NCBI RefSeq assembly: GCF_001880225.1
Contig: NZ_CP009654.1
Location: forward strand, 1,116,001 to 1,180,000
Length of the DNA: 64,000 bases
Direction of reading: 5' to 3'
Origin: Francisella frigiditurris
GTDB lineage: Bacteria > Pseudomonadota > Gammaproteobacteria > Francisellales > Francisellaceae
Notes under the pieces: model-generated
What the model was told of the DNA's origin: nothing
The model's database searches: none
Seen by the model: only the letters and a program-made list of their open reading frames with translations
In this document: in pieces, positions 46,816 through 55,488 of the stretch
How positions within the stretch are numbered: position 1 is the stretch's first letter
Layout of the letters: every line of letters starts with the position of its first letter
Position numbers and translations under genes: made by a program

Positions 46816-48135
46816 ATGTCTAATAAATTCTTAGATTTAGGACTTTCATTAAAAATATGTAAAGCCTTAGAAACAAAAGGTTACACACAGCCTACACCTA
46901 TACAAGAAAAATCTATTCCTCTTATACTACAAAATAATGATTTAATGGCATCTGCTCAGACGGGTACAGGAAAAACTGCTGCATTTACATTGCCAATTAT
47001 TGAAAAATTAATGAATCAACCAAAAGCAGGTTCTAACACAACTAAAGTACTTATTTTAACTCCAACAAGAGAGTTAGCAGCTCAGATAAAAGAACAAATA
47101 GATATCTATGCTTCAAATACTCATATTAGATCAGCTGTAGTCTTTGGTGGTGTAAGCATAAACCCTCAGATGATGACTCTTAGAAAAGGAGTTGAGATCT
47201 TAATAGCTACACCAGGTAGATTAATAGATCTATATGAACAAAGAGCTGTTAAATTTACTGAGTTAAATACTCTAGTCCTTGATGAAGCTGATAGAATGCT
47301 TGATATGGGTTTCATACATTCTTTAAAAAGAATACATAAACTTTTACCAAAGAAAATACAAACATTAATGTTTTCAGCAACATTTTCTCCAGAAATAAAA
47401 GAATTAGCTCAAAGCTTTTTACATCATCCAAAATCAGTTGCTGCAAATGTTGAAAATACAACTGTTAAAAAAATATCACAAAGTATTATAACTGTAGATA
47501 AAGCAAAGAAAATTAATGCACTTATCTCTCTTATTAAGAAAGATAACTGGCATCAGGTTTTAGTTTTTTCTCGTACAAAACATGGTGCTAATAGAATTGC
47601 TGAAAAACTTAATCAAGCAGGTATTAATGCCAGTGCAATACATGGTAACAAAAGCCAAACCGCAAGAACTAAGGCATTAGCAGATTTTAAAGCCAATACA
47701 ATAAGTGTATTAGTAGCAACAGATATTGCTGCAAGGGGTATAGATATCCAACAACTACCATATGTTATAAATCTTGATTTACCAAGTGTTGCTGAAGATT
47801 ATGTACATCGTATAGGTAGAACGGGTAGAGCAGGGCAAGAAGGTGTTGCAATATCTTTAGTAAGTGCAGATGAAGTTGAACTATTATCAAATATAGAGCA
47901 TCTAATAGGACACCTATTACCAAGAGATGAACTAGAAGGCTTCCAAGCTCAGCATAATGTCCCAGAAACAAATATGCTTAGAAAAACTAAAGCAAAGAAA
48001 ATTGACGAGGTTAAAATTATTGCAGCTAAAAGAGCTAATAAAGCAAAAAAATCCCCTCATGTTAAAAGTTTTTCTGATGTTATAAAGAAAAAAATTAATG
48101 AAAATAGTAAATTTAGAGGCAATAAAAAAGTTTAA
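46816..48135 (+). CDS. rhlE: DEAD-box RNA helicase (RhlE-like)
   Basis: 439 aa. The Q motif FLDLGLSLKICKALETKGYTQPTPIQ is followed by ASAQTGTGKT, PTRELAAQI, TPGRLIDL, DEADRMLDMGF (motif II), MFSATFSPEI, TDIAARGIDI and HRIGRTGRAG. A lysine-rich tail of about 60 residues follows the helicase core and is typical of RNA-binding extensions. DEADRMLDMGF fits the RhlE subgroup, which takes part in rRNA and mRNA remodelling, often in the cold. The SD AAAGGAT is at the right distance. Confidence 0.93.
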   Translation: MSNKFLDLGLSLKICKALETKGYTQPTPIQEKSIPLILQNNDLMASAQTGTGKTAAFTLPIIEKLMNQPKAGSNTTKVLILTPTRELAAQIKEQIDIYASNTHIRSAVVFGGVSINPQMMTLRKGVEILIATPGRLIDLYEQRAVKFTELNTLVLDEADRMLDMGFIHSLKRIHKLLPKKIQTLMFSATFSPEIKELAQSFLHHPKSVAANVENTTVKKISQSIITVDKAKKINALISLIKKDNWHQVLVFSRTKHGANRIAEKLNQAGINASAIHGNKSQTARTKALADFKANTISVLVATDIAARGIDIQQLPYVINLDLPSVAEDYVHRIGRTGRAGQEGVAISLVSADEVELLSNIEHLIGHLLPRDELEGFQAQHNVPETNMLRKTKAKKIDEVKIIAAKRANKAKKSPHVKSFSDVIKKKINENSKFRGNKKV

Positions 48136-48201
48136 TATTTCTCATCTTTATCAAAATAATATAAACTCAAATAAAGTTATTAAGATTCTAATAAATTAAA
48201 A

Positions 48202-48342
48202 GTGTATAGATTTTTATATTTAATCTTTATTTTTTTAATTATTCCTCTTTATATCTCTGCTAAAGATACTTTTGATTTAGATTCTGATAATAATAAATTA
48301 CATTTTAGATTTTCAGGTCCTGGAGCAGAGTTTAATTTTTAA
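48202..48342 (+). CDS. Possible 46-aa exported peptide
   Basis: A short frame from GTG 48202 to TAA 48340-48342. The peptide has a basic start, a hydrophobic stretch (FLYLIFIFLIIPLYISA) and then an acidic tail beginning KDTFDLDSDNNKLHF and ending FNF. This reads like a signal peptide with a tiny mature part. There is no clear SD. It sits in a 328-bp gap between the helicase and the persulfide dioxygenase in which I see nothing else. It could be a secreted small protein, the 5' end of a decayed gene, or chance. Confidence 0.4.
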   Translation: MYRFLYLIFIFLIIPLYISAKDTFDLDSDNNKLHFRFSGPGAEFNF

Positions 48343-48463
48343 CGAATACGATATTCTTATTTTAGGTATTTCAAATTATTGATTAAAATTAGTTATATAG
48401 ATATAATAAATTTCTATATTAGAATTTACTAATATAATTTTAAGCATTATATGGAGTCGAATT

Positions 48464-49156
48464 ATGATTTTTAGACAATTATTTGATAGAGAAACTTATA
48501 CATATACTTATATATTAGGCTGTGAAGAAACTAGAGAAACAATAATAATAGATCCTGTAAGATTTAATGTACAACAATACTTAAAACTTTTAAAAGAGTT
48601 AGATTTAAAATTAATTTACGCTATGGATACTCATGTTCATGCAGATCATGTAACAGCTGCTGGTATCCTTAGAAATGAAACAGGGTGCGACATCGTCATT
48701 GGTGGAGAGAGTAAAGCAAACTGTGCAACTAAAAAAGTTTTTGATAATGACATCATTAAGTTTGGTAAATATGAAATTAAAGCTATTTATACACCAGGCC
48801 ATACAGATGATTCATATTCTTTCTTAATGAATGATAGAGTCTTTACTGGAGATACTTTATTAATTAGAGGTTCTGGCAGAACAGACTTTCAGAATGGTGA
48901 TTCTTTTGCTGCTTATAATAGTATTACTAAAAAACTACTAACATTACCTGATGAAACTATTGTTTATCCAGGCCATGATTATAATGGCCTAACTAGTAGC
49001 ACTATAGCTGAAGAGAAAAAGCATAATCCAAGACTACAAGTTAAATCAGCAGAAGAATATAAAGAGTTAATGGATGGCTTAAAGTTAGCTCCTCCAAATT
49101 ATATGAATATTGCTGTTCCAGCAAATTTAAACTGTGGTTTAAAAGATCCTGAGTAG
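48464..49156 (+). CDS. Persulfide dioxygenase (ETHE1-like metallo-beta-lactamase fold)
   Basis: Likely oxidises glutathione persulfide to sulfite plus glutathione. The 230-aa protein has the metal motif DTHVHADH with His57, His59, Asp61 and His62, plus His113, Asp130 and His171 completing the mononuclear Fe site. The substrate loop IRGSGRTDFQNGD (135-146) is the ETHE1 signature. A GGAG SD precedes ATG 48464. The next gene, nine bases downstream, is a TauE/SafE exporter that could remove the sulfite formed. Confidence 0.9.
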   Translation: MIFRQLFDRETYTYTYILGCEETRETIIIDPVRFNVQQYLKLLKELDLKLIYAMDTHVHADHVTAAGILRNETGCDIVIGGESKANCATKKVFDNDIIKFGKYEIKAIYTPGHTDDSYSFLMNDRVFTGDTLLIRGSGRTDFQNGDSFAAYNSITKKLLTLPDETIVYPGHDYNGLTSSTIAEEKKHNPRLQVKSAEEYKELMDGLKLAPPNYMNIAVPANLNCGLKDPE

Positions 49157-49165
49157 TTTTATATT

Positions 49166-49933
49166 ATGTTAGTTATATTATTTGGACTTTTATGTGGTAT
49201 AGCCTTAGGACTAACTGGTGGTGGTGGCTCTATACTAGCTGTACCAATGCTTATATATGGACTAAAACTACCATATGAAGAGGCAGTCACAATATCTTTG
49301 CTTGTAGTAGGATTAACTGCAATGCTTGGCTTTTTATCAAAGTTAAGAGATATAGAGTTTTCTGCTGTACTTATATTAGCAACTGTTGGGATGATTATTA
49401 CACCTATAGGTGCCATAATATCGGAACACCTCCCTAGAAATATACTATTACTAGGCTTTTCTGGACTGATGATATTTGTTGGTATCTGGACTATGATCAA
49501 ACCTATTATATTCAAAACAGCTAATAATCGTGAAACAGCCTGTAAATATACTGATGATGGTAAACTGTACTTAGCTTGGAAATGTAAATTAGTCTTAGCA
49601 ATAGCTGGAGTTATTACGGGGACATTAACAGGTTTATTTGGTGTTGGTGGAGGTTTTTTAATAATCGCAGCCTTAATATTTGTCGCTAAAATGCCTATGA
49701 AGAAAGCGATTGTCACATCTTTATTTATTGTATTTTTAATATCAACATCTGGGTTTATATCACATTTCCAGCAGACTGAAATAAACTTCTATATTGCAGG
49801 ATTATTTATATTAGGTAGCTCTATAGGTATGTTTTCTGCAAATAAAATAAGAAGTTTGATGAATGATAAATATCTACAAACTACATTTGCAATACTTTTA
49901 ATAGTTTTAGGAATAATGACAATAATTTTCTAA
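49166..49933 (+). CDS. TauE/SafE-family sulfite/anion exporter
   Basis: 255 aa, eight hydrophobic segments in two repeats. Each half opens with a glycine-rich motif: GIALGLTGGGGSILAVPMLIYG and GTLTGLFGVGGGFLIIAALIFVAKMPMKKAIVTSL, the family hallmark. It starts nine bases after the persulfide dioxygenase and is surely co-expressed, suggesting a sulfide/persulfide detoxification pair. Its end is convergent with the 2OG oxygenase gene. Confidence 0.88.
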   Translation: MLVILFGLLCGIALGLTGGGGSILAVPMLIYGLKLPYEEAVTISLLVVGLTAMLGFLSKLRDIEFSAVLILATVGMIITPIGAIISEHLPRNILLLGFSGLMIFVGIWTMIKPIIFKTANNRETACKYTDDGKLYLAWKCKLVLAIAGVITGTLTGLFGVGGGFLIIAALIFVAKMPMKKAIVTSLFIVFLISTSGFISHFQQTEINFYIAGLFILGSSIGMFSANKIRSLMNDKYLQTTFAILLIVLGIMTIIF

Positions 49934-49937
49934 AGAA

Positions 49938-50756
49938 CTAAATAGCTCTTTCTCTAAACCATTTTGTAATAACGTATTTTTCACCTTTAATAATAGGCTT
50001 TGCCCAATGAAGGGTGTTTCGATTTACTACACCTTTTTCATCAAGACTATTCCAAATAACAGCTGTCCCTAATTTAGGCTTAACAGAGAGATCAAGATTT
50101 GGAAAATCAGTATGTCCACCTTCTTCAACATTATTTAGGTAAATCATAAATGTCCAAGTTCTCTGACCCTGCCTTGCAGCAAATTGTTTATATTCAGAAG
50201 TGTTTGGTTGAAAATAATCAGTATGCAATTTAAATTCATTACCAATTTGATAATACTGACCTTGTATCACTTCTGAACAACTAGGATCTATACCTAAATA
50301 GCCTGCAATTTTATGATCAATGTATTTAATAAAATCATCCGTATGAATACCTAAATCACAAGTTTTACTAGTACGAAAATACTTATCAGGCTCATTTGGA
50401 TTAGTGATTAATGAAGGTCGAAGATTTTTCTTAATTCTCGCTATTACTTGCTCACATTCTTCTTTTGATAAAAAATCTGGTTGAATATAAGCCCTTGCTT
50501 TATCGCTTGGTACTTTCTGAGCAGTTTTGAATGTTTCTTCAGGAAGGTTATATAATTGTGGTTTATGATCTAAGTCTTCATTATTAATTAGACTTTTTAG
50601 ATATTGGCTTAGTTCTTTTAGACCTAATGCTGCTTGAATTGTACTAGGGGTAAATTGATGATCTAACATTATTTTAAACAACTCTTCTTTATTACAGCCT
50701 CGCTCAATATTTTCTTTTACCCAAGCTTGCCAAGATGCATCTAATTCTGTGATCAT
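49938..50756 (-). CDS. 2OG-Fe(II) oxygenase, prolyl 4-hydroxylase type
   Basis: 272 aa. The C-terminal jelly-roll dioxygenase has iron ligands His178 and Asp180 in FKLHTDYF and His250, plus the 2-oxoglutarate-binding Lys260. The segments YYQIGNEFKLHTDYFQP, FMIYLNNVEEGGHTDFPNLDLSVKPKLGTAVIWNSL and HWAKPIIKGEKYVITKWFRER are those of prolyl 4-hydroxylase alpha-subunit domains. An N-terminal helical region of about 80 residues is separate. It could hydroxylate a protein such as elongation factor Tu, as reported for bacterial P4Hs; the target here is unknown. Confidence 0.88.
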   Translation of the reverse strand: MITELDASWQAWVKENIERGCNKEELFKIMLDHQFTPSTIQAALGLKELSQYLKSLINNEDLDHKPQLYNLPEETFKTAQKVPSDKARAYIQPDFLSKEECEQVIARIKKNLRPSLITNPNEPDKYFRTSKTCDLGIHTDDFIKYIDHKIAGYLGIDPSCSEVIQGQYYQIGNEFKLHTDYFQPNTSEYKQFAARQGQRTWTFMIYLNNVEEGGHTDFPNLDLSVKPKLGTAVIWNSLDEKGVVNRNTLHWAKPIIKGEKYVITKWFRERAI

Positions 50757-50849
50757 ATTTATATTTTATTACTCTAAGATTATTTCTCTAATTTTAGTCA
50801 ATCTATAGCTAATTAACAATTTTGTTTTAACGCTAATAAAATTTTTAGG

Positions 50850-51275
50850 TTATTTAACTGTCTTATTATTTTGCTGATAAGATTTATCATCAAGAATTTT
50901 TTTGATAGATGCTAAGAAATTATGAGACTGTACTTTATCTCCTAAAATATTATATTTTATAGTAAATTTAGATGATGTATTTGTTACTTTATCAATATTT
51001 ATATTAAATTTGCCTTTATAGTCTGACGAATCTATTTTACCTAAAATTTGAATAGATTTTGAATAGTCATCGCCAGCTCCGCTAACTGAAACTACACTTG
51101 CACCTTCAGTGGAATTTATCTTATATATTGTTGCTTTATATACATCAATTAAATTGTAATCATAAGTCTGACTAACTTTAGCATTTTGCTGGATAGCATA
51201 AGGAGCTACAAATAAAAGACAGCTATTAAGGCTAATAGATGAAATTAATAGAATAAGAAACTTTATAAACTTCAT
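50850..51275 (-). CDS. Small lipoprotein, DUF3568-like
   Basis: 141 aa. The N-terminus MKFIKFLILLISSISLNSCLLF is a signal peptide with a lipobox-like LNSC (lipidated Cys19 predicted). The mature domain (KVSQTYDYNLIDVYKATIYKINS, then alternating beta strands) resembles the small DUF3568 lipoproteins common in Francisella. The function is unknown. It is the last gene of a minus-strand group beginning at xthA. Confidence 0.65.
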   Translation of the reverse strand: MKFIKFLILLISSISLNSCLLFVAPYAIQQNAKVSQTYDYNLIDVYKATIYKINSTEGASVVSVSGAGDDYSKSIQILGKIDSSDYKGKFNINIDKVTNTSSKFTIKYNILGDKVQSHNFLASIKKILDDKSYQQNNKTVK

Positions 51276-51313
51276 CTTTTTCCCTGCCTTATTTACATAT
51301 CAATACTCAAATT

Positions 51314-51634
51314 TTAGTAAACAATTACAGCAGTTCCATAGCAGAAAACCTCTGTACCACTAGTTCTACCACCAAGGCTACTAGAGTCAAAACGAATAGC
51401 TATAATAGCATTTGCTCCTAGCTCTTGAGCTTGTCTTTTCATTTCCTCTTCAGCATGTTCACGAGCCTTTAAACAAACATTAGTATAAGAAACATTTTTA
51501 CCACCGATAATATCTTTTAAACCACCTAGTATGCCTTGCACAATAGTAGGGGTTCTAACAATAATACCAGTGACTAGGCCTTTATATTCTACTATCTCTT
51601 TATTAGGAACAGTATCTGCTGTAGTTAATATCAT
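51314..51634 (-). CDS. YbjQ/UPF0145 family protein
   Basis: 106 aa matching the YbjQ fold: [26 protein letters not shown], a [30 protein letters not shown] helix-strand core and a C-terminal [12 protein letters not shown]. These form pentameric rings and have been suggested to bind metals, but the role is not established. It lies between the lipoprotein gene and the VOC gene on the same strand, with 21-38 bp gaps. Confidence 0.9.
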   Translation of the reverse strand: MILTTADTVPNKEIVEYKGLVTGIIVRTPTIVQGILGGLKDIIGGKNVSYTNVCLKAREHAEEEMKRQAQELGANAIIAIRFDSSSLGGRTSGTEVFCYGTAVIVY

Positions 51635-51655
51635 AAATATTTATTCCTTAATAAT

Positions 51656-52084
51656 TTATAGGTTTTTACTAATTCTTTTATCTTCATTTAATTGTATAAG
51701 ATCCCATAAGTTTCCGTATAGATCTTTAAATACAGTAACAGTACCATATTCTTGAACTGAAGGATCTCTAACAAACTCTATACCTAAATCTTTCATTCTA
51801 TTATAGTCTGCCCAAAAATCATCCGTATTAAGAAATAAAAAAACTCTACCACCTGTCTGGTTACCAATAAAGCTTTTTTGCTCTTCTTTAGATGCTTTAG
51901 CTAATAATAAAGAAAATCCTTTTGAGTTTTTAGGAGCTACTAATACCCATCGTTTATCTTGCTCAGGTTGATATGTATCTTCTATTAAATCAAAATTTAA
52001 CTTTTTTGTATAAAAATCAATTGCCTCATCATAATCTTTTACAACAATAGCTACATGAATTATTGATTGTTTAGTTGGCTTCAC
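51656..52084 (-). CDS. VOC-family (glyoxalase/dioxygenase-like) protein
   Basis: 142 aa, one vicinal-oxygen-chelate domain: VKDYDEAIDFYTKKLNFDLIEDT, FSLLLAKAS, GRVFLFLNTDDFWADYNRMKDLGIEFVRDPSVQEYGTVTVFKDLYGNLWDLIQ. Metal ligands (His near the start, Glu in the last strands) are only partly preserved. It is seven bases after gor on the same strand and could be a glutathione-linked detoxification enzyme; that is inference. Confidence 0.85.
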   Translation of the reverse strand: MKPTKQSIIHVAIVVKDYDEAIDFYTKKLNFDLIEDTYQPEQDKRWVLVAPKNSKGFSLLLAKASKEEQKSFIGNQTGGRVFLFLNTDDFWADYNRMKDLGIEFVRDPSVQEYGTVTVFKDLYGNLWDLIQLNEDKRISKNL

Positions 52085-52090
52085 TTTAAT

Positions 52091-53455
52091 TTACACCATA
52101 GTCACAAGCTCTTCTGAGCTAGTAGGGTGGATAGCTATAGTATCATCAAAATCTTTCTTAGTTGCGCCCATATTTATAGCTACTGAGAAACCTTGAAGCA
52201 TCTCATCTACATTTAGACCAATCATATGACAACCAATTACTTTTTCCTCTTTACCTTGAACTACTAGTTTCATTACTGTTGGCATTCTGAAACCAGAAAT
52301 CGCAGAGTATAGAGCTGTGAATCTGCTCTTATAAACCTTGATATCATCTTTACCATATTTAGAAATAGCATCTTCTTCAGATAATCCAACTGTGCCAATA
52401 GCGGGGTGAGAGAATATAACTGTAGGAATATATTCTAACTTAGGCTTAAGACCAGTTTCACCATTAAAAAGTCTACGAGATAATCTACGACCACAAGCTA
52501 TAGCTACTGGAGTTAATTGAGCATTTTCAGTAGCATCACCAAGAGCATATACGCCTTTCACATTAGTTTCTTGCCATACGTTAATATCAATAGTACCTGT
52601 CTTTTTATTGTACTCTATATCCGTATTTTCAAGACCTAGATTATGAGTGTTTGGTGCACGCCCAGTAGCCCATATTAGAGTATCAACATCTTTCAAAGAC
52701 TCTGCATTATCAAACTCTATATTTAGATTAGCTCCAGCTTTTTCTACTTTAGTAACGTTATTATTATTTAAGATCTTAAGACCTAATGTATTCATAGACT
52801 CAACTAGAGTATCAACGATATCATTATCAAAGCCTCTAAGTGGTTTTTCTTTACGAATAACTATAGTCACATCAGTACCAAGAGCATTTAGAACGCCAGC
52901 AATCTCAACCGCAATATAGCCACCACCAACTATTACAGCTTTCTTAGGAGTATCTTCTAACTCGAAGAAACCATCTGATGTGATACCAAACTCAGCACCA
53001 GGAATATTATTAGGAACGATAGGATAAGCACCTGGAGAGATATAAATATGATCTGCTGTTACAACTTCACCATTATCAAGTTCAACCGATTTATTATCCT
53101 TAAATTTACCCCAATTATTAAAATGCGTGATATCCCACTTATCTAATAATCTGTCATAAAAGCCATGAATATTGCCTATATATGTAGCTCTTTTTTCTTT
53201 TAAAACTTTCCAGTTAAAGCCTTTATAGTCGATATCAAAACCATAGCCTTTAACATCATGTTTTAATTGCTCTGCAAGCATACCACCATACCACATAGCT
53301 TTTTTAGGTACACAACCTCTGTTTACACATGTGCCACCTAACTCATATTTCTCTATAATAGCTACTTTCTTACCAAATTTAGCAGCTTGAACAGCAGCAG
53401 CAATTCCACCAGAACCACCACCAACACTTATTACATCAAAATGATTTTTACTCAT
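52091..53455 (-). CDS. gor: Glutathione-disulfide reductase
   Basis: A flavoprotein disulfide reductase of 454 aa that regenerates glutathione with NADPH. It has the FAD site [15 protein letters not shown], the redox disulfide Cys43-Cys48 in [13 protein letters not shown], the NADPH domain [43 protein letters not shown], and the C-terminal catalytic [20 protein letters not shown] with [13 protein letters not shown]. The [15 protein letters not shown] [10 protein letters not shown] follows the NADPH strand. It supports the GSH-dependent ArsC and persulfide dioxygenase in this window. Confidence 0.95.
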   Translation of the reverse strand: MSKNHFDVISVGGGSGGIAAAVQAAKFGKKVAIIEKYELGGTCVNRGCVPKKAMWYGGMLAEQLKHDVKGYGFDIDYKGFNWKVLKEKRATYIGNIHGFYDRLLDKWDITHFNNWGKFKDNKSVELDNGEVVTADHIYISPGAYPIVPNNIPGAEFGITSDGFFELEDTPKKAVIVGGGYIAVEIAGVLNALGTDVTIVIRKEKPLRGFDNDIVDTLVESMNTLGLKILNNNNVTKVEKAGANLNIEFDNAESLKDVDTLIWATGRAPNTHNLGLENTDIEYNKKTGTIDINVWQETNVKGVYALGDATENAQLTPVAIACGRRLSRRLFNGETGLKPKLEYIPTVIFSHPAIGTVGLSEEDAISKYGKDDIKVYKSRFTALYSAISGFRMPTVMKLVVQGKEEKVIGCHMIGLNVDEMLQGFSVAINMGATKKDFDDTIAIHPTSSEELVTMV

Positions 53456-53457
53456 TG

Positions 53458-53970
53458 TTATTCCTCATTTTTTAGTTTAATTAATTTCATTAACTTATCT
53501 AAAGAGTCTTTAATTTCAATATTAGCTGTATCAACTCTAATCACATCTTTATCAAACCAATTCTCATAGTCTCTATCTAGCACAGATTGCCAAGAAGGGT
53601 ACTTATTTTTATTTTCTTCAAATCTCGATTCTATTCTATTTTCATGAATTTCTTTATTACTACACAAAACTTCTATATTTATAACTTTAATAGAATCAGT
53701 TGATAGCTTATTCCATAATTCTCTAGACTCTTTAACTGGATTACAACAGTCTATAATAACATTCTTACCTAATTCTAAATTTTCTTTCGCTAAGTAGTAA
53801 GTTATTTCATAACCTTGTTTTATTAAATCTTTTGAATATTCTTTCTTTAGATAATACTCGATAGTATCTATTCTATAGTAGACAGAATCTGACACAGCCT
53901 GTGCCAATCGTTTAGCTAAAGTTGTTTTGCCTACTCCTGGTAGACCTGAAAATATATAAGCGTTTAACAT
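53458..53970 (-). CDS. P-loop kinase-like AAA protein
   Basis: 170 aa with a Walker A motif [17 protein letters not shown] (7-23), a [14 protein letters not shown] segment, [17 protein letters not shown], and a C-terminal [11 protein letters not shown]. It has the size of a small metabolite kinase (gluconate, shikimate or aminoglycoside phosphotransferase-like) with the substrate undetermined. It ends two bases before the gor start on the same strand. Confidence 0.75.
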   Translation of the reverse strand: MLNAYIFSGLPGVGKTTLAKRLAQAVSDSVYYRIDTIEYYLKKEYSKDLIKQGYEITYYLAKENLELGKNVIIDCCNPVKESRELWNKLSTDSIKVINIEVLCSNKEIHENRIESRFEENKNKYPSWQSVLDRDYENWFDKDVIRVDTANIEIKDSLDKLMKLIKLKNEE

Positions 53971-53989
53971 ATTAATTATTTTAAGAATG

Positions 53990-54610
53990 TTATTTTTTTC
54001 CGACTATCTTTATATCATGTCCATTAACTTCTATTGCTTCTGTATTACTTATTGGAATCAAATTAAGTTTATCTCTATAATCATTTAATATCTCATCAAC
54101 AACTTCTTTAAATGGATTATTTGTATGATGTGGTACAGGATAAAAATCAATCAAATTTAAAGCATTGTAATTATTCAAACTATCAGCTTTATTTTTATCA
54201 TCCATTTTTTCTGTATAGGTAATGTTTTGTGCCATAATAACAGAACCTGCTGAAGCTCCAATATATGGTTTTCCTTTTATTACCTCTTCTATTATGACTT
54301 TATCAGCACCAGATTTTTTTAGTTCTTGGAGTAAATAGAATGTATTTCCACCTGAAACGTATATAAAGTCTGAATCCTTAAGTGTTTTTTCAATTAATTT
54401 TTTAGAAGAAGTTGATACTTCTAACTCTTTAATAGTTAATCCTAATTTTTCAAAAGCTTTTCTATCATTTTCAACATAATCTTTATAGTGTTCTGGAATG
54501 CTTGCTGTTGGAATAAATGCTATTTGTTTATTTATTAATTTTTCATCAATAAAATTTTCTAATAAATGTGATACATCAACAAAAGACGATGTAAGTAAAA
54601 GTTTTTTCAT
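53990..54610 (-). CDS. S51-family peptidase E-like protein
   Basis: 206 aa. It contains the peptidase E hallmarks FIPTASIPEHY, DSDFIYVSGGNTFYLLQEL and the nucleophile Ser in IGASAGSVIMAQNI, with PVPHHTNNPF near the His position. It is the second S51 peptidase in the window; peptidase E types cleave Asp-X dipeptides. It is 13 bp downstream of xthA and upstream of the kinase. Confidence 0.82.
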   Translation of the reverse strand: MKKLLLTSSFVDVSHLLENFIDEKLINKQIAFIPTASIPEHYKDYVENDRKAFEKLGLTIKELEVSTSSKKLIEKTLKDSDFIYVSGGNTFYLLQELKKSGADKVIIEEVIKGKPYIGASAGSVIMAQNITYTEKMDDKNKADSLNNYNALNLIDFYPVPHHTNNPFKEVVDEILNDYRDKLNLIPISNTEAIEVNGHDIKIVGKK

Positions 54611-54623
54611 TGCTTACCTTTCC

Positions 54624-55412
54624 TTATATTTTATAAGCATAACTCATAGTCAAAGGCGCATGATCTGAAAACCAATTTTCTGTATAGATACATTCTGAAC
54701 CTTTTACTACTTTATCTTTTAAGCCTGATGTAGTGATATGATAATCAATTCTCCAGCCTACATTTTTAGCTCTTGCTTGACCTCTATTTGACCACCATGT
54801 GTAGTTATTAGGCTCATGATTTATCACTCTAAAAGCATCTACCCAACCGATATCATCAAAAATATGATCTAGCCATGCTTGCTCTTCTGGTAATACTCCA
54901 GAAGTCTTACCATAGTTTGATTTCCAGTTTTTTATATCAATTTCTTTATGCACAATGTTGAAATCACCACAGACTATAAAATCTCTACCTTGGGCAGCTT
55001 GCTCTTTGAGAATATCTTTATATTTCTCTAGAAACTGCATTTTAAATTCTTGGCGCACATCACCACTAGAACCACTTGGCAGATATAAACTAGCTATACT
55101 AAACTTATCATAATCAAATTGAATATATCTTCCCTCAGCATCAGCCCAATCTAAACCTATTTCTTTTACAACTTTTATAGGTTTTTTCTTAGCATATATT
55201 GCAACACCACTATAGCCTTTCTTTTCAGCATCTTTATAGTCATAGAAATATCCCTCTGGAAAGAAAGTAGGATCATTCTCAAGCTGGTGAAATTGGGCTT
55301 TTGTTTCCTGTATACATAGAAAGTCTACATCTTTTTTATCAAACCATTCCCAAAAGCCTTTTCTAGCAGCCGCTCTAATACCGTTAGCATTAAATGTTGT
55401 TACTTTTATCAT
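54624..55412 (-). CDS. xthA: Exodeoxyribonuclease III
   Basis: A base-excision repair AP endonuclease of 262 aa, exonuclease-endonuclease-phosphatase fold. TFNANGIRAAARKGFWEWF opens it; the catalytic residues are in CIQETKAQ, GDFNIVHKEIDIKN, SGVLPEEQAWLDHIF, WRIDYH and the terminal WFSDHAPLTMSY (Asp-His). It is the first gene of a minus-strand run of stress and redox genes, divergent from the M14 deacylase. Confidence 0.95.
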   Translation of the reverse strand: MIKVTTFNANGIRAAARKGFWEWFDKKDVDFLCIQETKAQFHQLENDPTFFPEGYFYDYKDAEKKGYSGVAIYAKKKPIKVVKEIGLDWADAEGRYIQFDYDKFSIASLYLPSGSSGDVRQEFKMQFLEKYKDILKEQAAQGRDFIVCGDFNIVHKEIDIKNWKSNYGKTSGVLPEEQAWLDHIFDDIGWVDAFRVINHEPNNYTWWSNRGQARAKNVGWRIDYHITTSGLKDKVVKGSECIYTENWFSDHAPLTMSYAYKI

Positions 55413-55488
55413 ATCTAATATAATTGTTCTGAAATACAGTCATTTTAACATTTAATTATACAACATAAGAAGTAGGGGATACATTAAT

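Noticed and set aside
49159..49716. A 185-codon antisense frame under the TauE/SafE gene
   Set aside because: Composition (Ile/Pro/Asn-rich) is the mirror of the hydrophobic membrane protein on the plus strand, which has clear family motifs and an SD.
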